Below, piece by piece: positions 64,000 to 64,000 of a stretch of 64,000 nucleotides of DNA. This DNA is from Streptomyces sp. NBC_01275 (GTDB lineage Bacteria > Actinomycetota > Actinomycetes > Streptomycetales > Streptomycetaceae): the NCBI RefSeq assembly GCF_026340655.1, contig NZ_JAPEOZ010000001.1, positions 2,480,001 to 2,544,000 of the forward strand, read 5' to 3'. Every line of letters begins with the position of its first letter. Within the stretch, counting starts at the first letter, position 1. The notes below the pieces were generated by a model that saw only the letters and a list, made by a program, of their open reading frames with translations, had not been told where the DNA came from and made no database searches. A program made the translations under genes and the position numbers.

Positions 64000-64000
64000 C

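Overview
The sequence is from a Streptomyces-type actinomycete chromosome. Evidence: GC is very high with strong third-position GC bias, GTG/TTG starts and ATGA/GTGA stop-start overlaps are common, TTA codons are rare, and the gene set is characteristic (glnII, malEFG-aglA-malR, glnE, glnA2, SARP/AfsR-type regulator). From memory it resembles the glnII-to-panB segment of the Streptomyces coelicolor core chromosome. No rRNA, tRNA, CRISPR array, intact IS element or prophage was seen.

Layout. 0-12.4 kb: end of glnII, a possible leader peptide and winged-helix regulator, an epimerase, a two-component pair, a DUF1996 secreted protein, a lipoprotein, a TPR protein, a sigma-like membrane protein, a probable diiron enzyme with its Fe-S flavoreductase, and a TetR regulator. 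12.4-28.3 kb: a starch/maltodextrin locus. It has three secreted glycoside hydrolases (an 1818-residue amylase-pullulanase and two alpha-amylases), the MalEFG maltose ABC importer, the cytoplasmic alpha-glucosidase AglA and the LacI-type repressor MalR, with CTTGCA/TGCAAG-type repeats in the promoter regions. No ABC ATPase gene is present, so MalFG presumably use a shared ATPase (MsiK in other streptomycetes). 28-41 kb: PAP2 protein, LysR/EamA divergent pair, glnE, a frameshifted glyoxalase gene, an exported phosphoesterase, MFS and propeller genes, and glnA2.

41-49.7 kb: nitric-oxide defence (flavohaemoglobin and NsrR with candidate operators), DUF3105/DUF305 exported proteins, a gene with the LLALQRxxGNxAV signature of contractile-injection-system cargo, a sedolisin protease and nadE. 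49.7-52.9 kb: an accessory patch of lower GC. It holds a two-gene module whose products share a RIYMAGRD motif, a GNAT acetyltransferase, and broken GntR and methyltransferase fragments. 52.9-64 kb: two drug-type MFS exporters, an EEP-fold membrane hydrolase, a TetR repressor with a perfect operator, panB, a DrrAB-like ABC exporter, and the 3' part of an AfsR-type regulator that runs off the right edge.

The starch genes form a complete route: extracellular depolymerisation, uptake of maltodextrins, then intracellular hydrolysis, under one local repressor. glnII, glnE and glnA2 give a nitrogen-assimilation theme. The least explained material is the RIYMAGRD module, the CIS-cargo-like gene (both with TTA codons), and a small GC-rich interspersed element inserted in frame in two unrelated genes.
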